A DNA stretch of 64,000 bases, from contig OZ025269.1 of the NCBI GenBank assembly GCA_964019165.1, forward strand, positions 6,982,669 through 7,046,668, in the 5' to 3' direction. The notes beneath the pieces were generated by a model. That model was not told the origin of the DNA. It ran no database searches and worked only from the letters and a program-made list of their open reading frames with translations. Positions 52,965 to 61,900 of the stretch are shown here, piece after piece (positions within the stretch are counted from its first letter, which is position 1; the number at the start of each line of letters is the position of its first letter). The stretch comes from Mastigias papua (taxonomy: Eukaryota; Cnidaria; Scyphozoa; Rhizostomeae; Mastigiidae). Both the position numbers and the translations under genes were made by a program.

Positions 52965-55900
52965 GGAAGGTCACACTCGAAATATTAATACAAGCTGTTA
53001 CATTGACATGACGTTTAAATAGTTTATACTAAATTCAATCTGTCGCCTTATGTTTTTCCTTTTAGGAAAAAGATTGGGATATTAAAAAAAGGGGAGGAAC
53101 CTTAGACTTTTCTATATACTTTTCATTGACAAATCTGACAGTTGTTGACATACAATCATAGTTCATTTCTTCTTTCGGGGATTTGTCCCTTTTATCATTT
53201 TCTGTTATTTCTTTATTTATGTGAGTTTTTCTGAAATCTTTATCTTCATTATTAAGTCTCTCCAAACTTCCTGTCAGTTTTTTTAGTTTTGTTCCATCAA
53301 AGTGTATATCGTTGTCTTCACACCTCATCATTTTATCCATCTCATTTACAAAGTCTCTTCCTATTTCATGTCTACTATTGTAGGGGCTATATATGTTGTT
53401 TTCTGTGCTTGGCTTCACAGTCGCATTTTTCTCCTACGGAACTTTTTTTGAGAAATATTTTTTCTCTCTTGTTCTTTGGCTTTGCTCTGTAATTTACTTT
53501 GGTTTCCTTCGGGTTACTTATGTTTGTTTCTTTGCTTATATTTGATAATTTGCACGTCTTCTTCAAGTTCCCTTGTATAGCCTCTTCAACATAAACTCTT
53601 CGTTCAGTCTCCAGATATTTAATAACCTCTCTTCTTGCGCTGTATATTCTTTATCCCATACATGTTGTAAGTAGTTCCTCTTTTGATGGTTCGCAAGTGT
53701 GGCAATGAGGATAATGTCTTGTATCTCTGAATCAATAGATTTCAATTTCTGTCCATATTTTTGCTTCTAATTTTCATTCTCTCTGCTTTATACATATATG
53801 CATACATACATATATACATACATATGTATGTATGTATGTATGTATATGCTGAAAGATTCACCTGACGATGAACCAGAGCTTGGTAGATACTTAGAGCAAT
53901 ATGACCATGATTTTTTTTGTTTATCTAGGCATTATTAAAGATGGTGGGGATGTTCTTAAATTTGCTGGTACGTCTACTTTCATTTTCTTGCTGTACTCGT
54001 GCTTTGAGATTTCTTTTGCGTTTGGCTTCCATTAAATCTATGCTTATGTAGTAGATTCATGACATGCCTACAATTTTCACCTATTTATGTAATTATTCCA
54101 ATATATGGAATTGATCGGCTAGTGGCCTGTAGGTAAAGCGCTCGACTGTTGAGCAGGACATCGATTGTTCCAGGTGAAACCTTGCAGCAGCAAATGGGTG
54201 CCTGGTGGCAACACTGGGGAAGTTAAAGCGGCAATGAAAGGAACTGGTCACCCTACCTCGACCCACTATCCCGGTGGCCCAGGATGTGTCCTCTCCAATA
54301 GGAACTCCCCAAATTACGGAATCATGTATTTAACTAACCCTACTTTTAATGTATATGGCATTGGTGTTTTTCATACGCTCACAATTTATGACAGAGTTAG
54401 CACCTGTGCTGATATGTTTCCAATAAGCACCGAATTTATTACCAACCAATTTAGAATCTGTTGATTTCCTAAGCAAATTTCTCTTTTGTGAAAAGAAGTG
54501 TGTTACATTTTGACATCCGAATGTACGTGCTAACTTCAATTTCATTTTATTTTACTGAAAGTATGAATATTTTGCCTGTTTTACAGCGGCGTGCTGGGCG
54601 GTTATCTGCTAGGGGGGACACTTTCATGACTGAGCAAAATAGGGCCCCCTTACGATCGACTATGACTTATTTATATAGCTACGTGTGCTGCCAGTTGGGT
54701 AATTAGGAACAGACCACGCCCATAATGAAAAACAGGCTCTACCTATCCCCATAAGAATAATTTTACAAGACCTACTAAACCAAGAACATACTGTTATCAA
54801 GACCATAATGCTATAATTATAAAATCTTATATCATTGAAGTAAGACCAATTTCAATTAAAACTGGCTTTTATTTCAAAAATCTAGTTGGTACTAGCTTAA
54901 GGAAAATTTTTGAAAGATTACAGCAATTTCGCTAGATCGAAGTTATTCGACAATTTTGCCTGATATGTATAATTAAATGCTTTGAATCATGGACTAACTG
55001 CACCCTTTGAATCAATAAAATAAGAATTTTCATATTTAGCATGAACCATGTTGTATTTGGAACTCAAAGGAATATATTGTATTCTACTTTGAAGAAGACC
55101 CACCATGCCTCAGTGGCCTCTCACTGACGTTATCTTTCAAGACATCCATCAAAATAAATTGCTATAAAATTTTTGGAACAGTCTAAAAGGACGCATACAA
55201 ATAAACAGCAAAATAAAAGAAACACGAAGCCGAACACTAAGAGAAATGCAAATAAGAAGAATAAAATTTGCGAATCAGACTAGCACATTGTATTGGTAAA
55301 TTTCATTGGAATGTTTGGATTTTGTTTCAATAGATGGTTTGAAGTTTGTTATTAGTCATATTCTTCTGAAAAATAGCCAGTGAGGTACATGATTTCTGGT
55401 TTGATTTCTTTGGAACCAAGAGGAATTTGATATGGTATAATATGTTAAATTAATCTCATTGCATGTCAAATTTAAAGTACAACCTTCTAATCAACAGGCG
55501 ATGCACTTCTTGCTTCATGGTTGTTCTCACATTCTGGACATAATGTGAAGACGGTACTGACTAAAGCTATATGCTGTGGCTTAGCGATACAAGAGAAGTG
55601 TGACAACCAAATGACTGAAGTCGGTATTCTTCTGCGTGTTAAAATAGCAATGGCTGTCGGTTCAATGATTGTTACATTCGTTGGAACGCATGAGTCAAAG
55701 CAGTTTACTTTATCAGGCACTGCAATCGAAGAAGTTGGTGCAGCAGAGAAGCATGCAGAGCCAAGTGATGTCATTTTAACTCATTTAGCATGGATCAATT
55801 GCGATCAAGATATTTTCAAAGCAGAAAGGTTGCCAAATGCCAATGTTTACAAGGTATAACTGGAAAATCTTATTGCCAAATCATTTTTATTTTGAAGCAT

Positions 55901-58900
55901 AGTGAATTTCATACCGCATTGAAACCTAAATTTAGTAAACATTAGCTTTCGACACTTTATTGTTCATGACTAAGCACTAAGTCTTCGTCTGCCATTTTCT
56001 AAATTTGAATTCCTAAACCCTGCAATGACTTCAAATCTATTTGCGTTTGTTTTCAAATATATGTACTTACCATTCTGTCCATCAGGTTTCAGAAAATAAA
56101 AGACTGATTGAGAGCCAAAGTCTTGGCCTTGTTGACGTTCTCCCAGGCGTCCTTGCAGGGATAAAAGATAATAGTTTTACCTGCAAAAAGGAGAAAGTGA
56201 TTATCTGTCCTCGTCTTGATAAACTGATTGCGGAGTGTCCTGCTTGTAATTTGGGTTTACCAAAAGCTCTGCTTCCAGATACAGATGACATAGATACACC
56301 AACTGGGTTTGCTGGTGCTGCGATTTCTGCAAGAAGTGAGCGACGCTTTGACAAAGAGAAAAGATTTGGTAAGCCTCTCTCTCCAGTGATTAGAGTTTAT
56401 GATGATTATGCATTAAATGTGTAAAAACTGCATTGATCCAAATTAAAGCGTAGCATCACTTTTCCCTCATACATGTTGAACAAGATTGTTTATCACTTCA
56501 CCCCTATTTTAATTTGCTTCATCTACGTAGATCTTTTACCGATTCATGAATAGGTGATATTTTAAGTCAATTGTCTTCTTTACCCTGTTTCGCTGTCTAT
56601 TACATTCACATTAGTTAGCTTTCATCTACTCTGTATTTGCATGTTCACTTTGATACTCTCACTAAAACTTTGCCATTTCATTTTTGCCAATGTTTTAGCT
56701 GTAGTAAATTGCAATATTCTTGCGCAGAGACCCTGATCTAAGTCAAGCACGAAGAAGCTGGTGTATTTCAGTTGAAATGCAAAGTCCTTCATATCTCTAA
56801 AAATGCGCCATCGTACCTCACAAGTAGCTCATTGTCTAAAGGGGCGATGCATTTATTGAATTAAACTTTTGTTGCACATTGCCACCTCAATACTACCCTA
56901 TCTCAGGGTTTTGCCAAATTATAATATATTCACTTGAATTGGAAGATCTTCATGTAAGCTCCATGAATCTGAAAATTTCGTCGTGCATTCGCATTGTAAA
57001 AATATTCAAATTGATAATGAAAACTAAAATATCTTATAACAAATGATGATAAATGAAAACTATAAGTTGTTGGAAATGAGCCTATAACAAAATTCTTTTG
57101 CAATTCGGGTAGGTCTCTCTGGTTTCATTCTTCGCTGTATTCTTGTGAACTGCGTTGAGAATAAACTCTATAAACAGAAGTACTTCTTTGTAGTGCTGAT
57201 ATGAAACTATAACAAATTCCAAAAGCTTCAGTACGTTTAGTGTTCTTGGCTTCTCATTTCTTCTAATTAGAGCTCCTTTGTCATCTCTTGTAACCCTTCT
57301 TGCTTCTTTCACATCTCTTTATCATGAATTGCACCTTAATAGTTCTGCGTTATTTTATCTCATAGCACACTTATTAGAGGCAGTATACCATCCAGGAAAG
57401 TCAGTATTCCAACTGACTAAACATAATTTTAAGAAAACTTTCAATATTATAAAGGATAATAGATCATTCATTGCCGACAAAACGTGCTAATATTCTATAG
57501 TGTATTCATTGCGTCTTTGCGTCTTCTTTAGTCGTTTCGGTAATTTATGCTTGAATTATCCCAGCATAAGTATTGAACATAGTTTTTTGATTGATTAAGC
57601 ATTAAAGTTTCAACAATTTCATAATGTTAATCAGCTATTCATAAGACTCTACACAAGCTGAAAATTTATTAGAAGAAGTTTTACCTTTATTCTTGCTACT
57701 TCCTTTAGTATGTTAATGTTTAGAAATCTTTCTACAGATCGTCGACGAATGAGTTTCACGCTAACTGAAAACCAAGTCGAAGATTTACGAGCATACGTTG
57801 CTACACCAGTTCTTGACAAGGTATAATGCGCCTTGCTTTATATATGACTTCCTTCATTTATTTTAAATAATATTGAGAAAACAAATGAGAAGAAGCTCTA
57901 CAATCAATTACATTGAAATACCTTCCATATTTTACGAGGTTACTTTTGTTCACCTAATAGTGGTGCATTTTAGCTTCTTACAGTGAAAAGCACATTAGAG
58001 TAAATGTGACGGAAAACAATACATGAGTTTCTGTTGCAGTGTAATCCAGAATGAAGCATTATAAGTTATTCTTGTTCACAGTATTTTGGTACTTCGAAGA
58101 TTGACTAGATCTTCTAGTTACATCCATTGGTACTTATTCACGGTATATTATCAAACAGGACTTGTATTCCCATGCCATAAACCTCTCTTATACTTTTGAT
58201 TACATCACAATTTGCTTCAAAATCTTGTTAGTAATGAAAGCCTCCAGTTAGCTGGGGTGGGTCTAATGTTAAGATGATAACGTTAGATCGCAATCAAAAC
58301 ATTGTGAAGTTAAGAGCTCAGACCTTGAAAAAAGGTGGGCCTGCTGTTGCCCACGTGTTCTCTCCCGCTGTTTGCCACTTTCATCCTCAATCTACCTTTG
58401 TCTTTTTTTCAATTTATGTTATCGGTCTGTTTGCTATCTACATGTGTGATATTCTACTCATTCCAGATAAGAGTCCTCGTATCTTGCGTTTCTTCTTGAT
58501 ATTCGAATATCAATTGTTCAAGTTAAATTTTGGTACTTGGTTTATGGTATTTCATAATTTTTGTTATTACTCATAAACACAGTTTTATTTGCTCTCTTGT
58601 TGCATATCACTTTGTTTCTAATCTTCGTAGAACAACGGCTTTCTTGAAAAACAATAGACATCAACCTTTATTTGCTATCTTTACTCTTCAAACAGTTTTC
58701 TCTGGATTATGGTAATACTATGAATAACATCTCTTGAAGATTACGTCCGTTTCACTTTGAAATAATTGTTATATTATATTTCTACGTACCTTTTATTTAT
58801 TAGGTCTTTCCAAAGCCTGTAGTTTCTATTTTTGAAAGAGTAAGCAGGTGGATTTTATTTTATGGCAAAAGTTCAGAAAAGTTTAAAGTAACTTATGTTC

Positions 58901-61900
58901 TCTTGAATCGGTTTTTACAATATCACTTGCTCTATTATTCTATGTTATTTAGAGTAATTTCAATCAATTATTAATAGCTTGATCATGGACAAGACGTTGA
59001 ATGGTTATCTGAAATGCGTGATGTATCAGTGTTATTCATTAACATGAAGTTGCCTGGTGGCACTGATGATCCTGCTAGGGCATTACAAAGAGCATATGAA
59101 ATAATTCATGAAGAAACTCTTAAGTATCAAGGTATTTCATCTTAACTGTGATTCTAGCTAGACTTTAGACTGATGATAATTTTGAACGTCAGATGGGATG
59201 TATTTGCTTCTTGAAGAATTACATCTTGAATATTAATATTAATTTTACTAAACTTAGAATGTACCTGATGCATACCATTTGCATTATTCAATACGGAATT
59301 GGACTGCTTTAGCTAAACCATTTTGTCTCTATCAAGCTGGATACTTTCCTGACGGCAAATTTTCTTTCAAGAAATACCGTTGCTCTCTAGCCGTATATTC
59401 TATTCTCAATACATGAAGATGATTTTACTTGATATTCATTGACTAACTACATATGAGGTATGTAAAATGTATAGATATGTAGAGGCGTGGTATACCAAGA
59501 AGTATGAATTCCAGACTTTGAGTATTCATTCCTTGCTAGAAGTACAAATAGCATTATACTGTGAGCTAGACCTACATGCATAACAGAAAAAGTTGAATAG
59601 CTTTAGCTAAATATTTCTATTAGCAGACCTTCGGAAATTTATTGATTTGATTGAGCTAAATATAGAATAATGTCGTAATTGAAAGTGTGAGAAAATAACC
59701 GACCTGAGCGGGATTCGAACTCGCGACCCCTGACTTTGTACGTCAAGCGTAATGTTGTAATTCTTTCAATTTCTCTCAGGAAACTTAAACAAAGTTTTCA
59801 GCTTTGATAAGGTAAGCACACTGAATAAGGCTTTCCCAATCGAAATATATTCTTTTTAACAGTTGAGTTAAAAATTCAGCCATAATTACTAGGCCATATC
59901 TCTATTATGAACTCTTTGTCAAAGTAAAGTAGAACATATCTTTTAGTAGGTTCATGATTTCTGTATAGGATCATTCATTTTAGTAGGTTCATGGAGTTTT
60001 AATTTCGTTCTTTTAATACCATGAATAATTCTTTTCATTTTGTTCATATACAGTCATATTGCCGAAATTATGTGTCCTGTGCTGTTTGTGCATAACATGT
60101 AATTAAATCCCAAGAAAGAGCTGGTAGTTGAAATTATAGAGAAAAACTCCATTTTATATTGCAACCATGCAGAAAGCTTTCAGAAATTTTTTATTATGCT
60201 AGATGTTGTCACACAATGTGCACTACCTGTTAGAACTGGGATGAATTTAATATATGCTATGCTTTGCTACTAAACGCACATTATGAAATTTTTGAAAGAA
60301 GTTCTAAAAAAGTAAAGCTTGTTTACAATTACAAAACCAATCTAAGCTCATACGGTGGCAATAACAAGGAAGGAAATTGACGTTGGGAAAGATTAGAAAT
60401 TAATGAAAGATGACAACTGAGATTTGCTAATTTAGTCAAATGTAATTTCATAGTTTATGAATCACCCCTTTTGAGAAGAGAGATTTGCGCACATTTATCA
60501 TTTATATCGCTCTAGGATTTCCTCCCGAAGCTTTTTTGCAGTGACTGCAGATGACAATGTAAATGGCCCCATTTAATTCCAGGGCTGCACGTTCATTGTC
60601 ATATTTGGTCTGCCAGGAGGCAAGCATGAGGACGATGGATATAGGTCTATAGTTGCAGGTCAGGGAATACTTGAATCATTGCAATCAATTGCTGGAATTA
60701 GGTATGTTAGCAGTGTGCATTTGCTCAAAATCTTATGGCACTTCTCCAAGTGGTATTTCACATCACTGTTATGAAATCGAAGTATATACAGCTTCTTGTA
60801 CCTAAGCGTTGTCGAAACTGATACCGATAGAATATTCCCAATAGTGCCTATAGTCATTGAAGTTCAAGCACATTCATCAGCATTGAGCCAATTTGTGAAG
60901 CTTGTAAAGACCTTGTCTGGATTGAAGCGGTATTTGTATTAGTGGCATGGGAAAAATGTTTGCCTTCAAGAATGAATAACATATTTATGTAGCATATCTT
61001 GGTTCTTGAAACATTAGTCCACGCAGTACCATCCTACTGCATGACAATTCGATGAAATTCAAAAGAATTCTAATTAGCCTTAACATCTTAAAGATAACTT
61101 TATGTCTGTAAAAATACTCACATTTTCTACAGAGATTTCCAATCAGTATATTTCTGATCAAATGGGTGAAAACTCATTTAATAATTACCATATTAGCTAT
61201 ACAATTACTATGTCATGATAACATCTGCTTTACCACATTCTGATGGCCATGATTTTGTGCATTTAGTGATGAGACAATTGGAGTTACAACAGGACGTGCG
61301 TTTTGCGGTGTTGTGGGTCATAAAGACAGACATGAATACACAGGTAAATTTAAGTACCTAATGTTCAGAAGTTGTTTGGAAATGGTAATAATCTGCAATT
61401 AATGTATATTGCATTATTGCCAAGCACTGACTACTGTCTGTTTGAATTAGCCTGAGATAAAGAATAAACAGTCAATTCATAAGAGACTTCTTTTGTACCG
61501 AATTGACATAGTTAAGTCTACCGACTTGACTAGGAATTAATAACAATATTTGCAACGTTGCAAACTATTTGCAAGGTCATTTCTTTCCTCTTAGCGAAAT
61601 TCGGTAATTACTAAACAATTAGTTGCATTTGTTTATCATCTTGGATCAGCTGATAAGATTTTTACTTAGAATCAAACAGAACCCTTATAACTGTACTGCT
61701 TGCATGCATTATTTTGCGGAAAAGAATCCAGCAATCAAAACATATGGAAGATACCTGGAACTTCTTTAGGAGTTTTGTTCCTTTGTGAAATGACGTAACA
61801 AAATAATGGTAAGACAAAATCCAATAAATTATAATATTTACAGATTGTAAACGAGTAGTGAAGAAGAATGCTGGCATTTTTTTTTATGTACATAGATATA

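Noticed and set aside
58274..58576. 100-codon open frame in ADCY10 intron 7
   Set aside because: No similarity to sAC, no acceptor/donor in phase with exons 7 and 8.
60583..60658. Shorter ADCY10 exon 10 using an earlier GT donor
   Set aside because: It would delete the conserved helix AGQGILESLQSIAGI and break the phase to exon 11.
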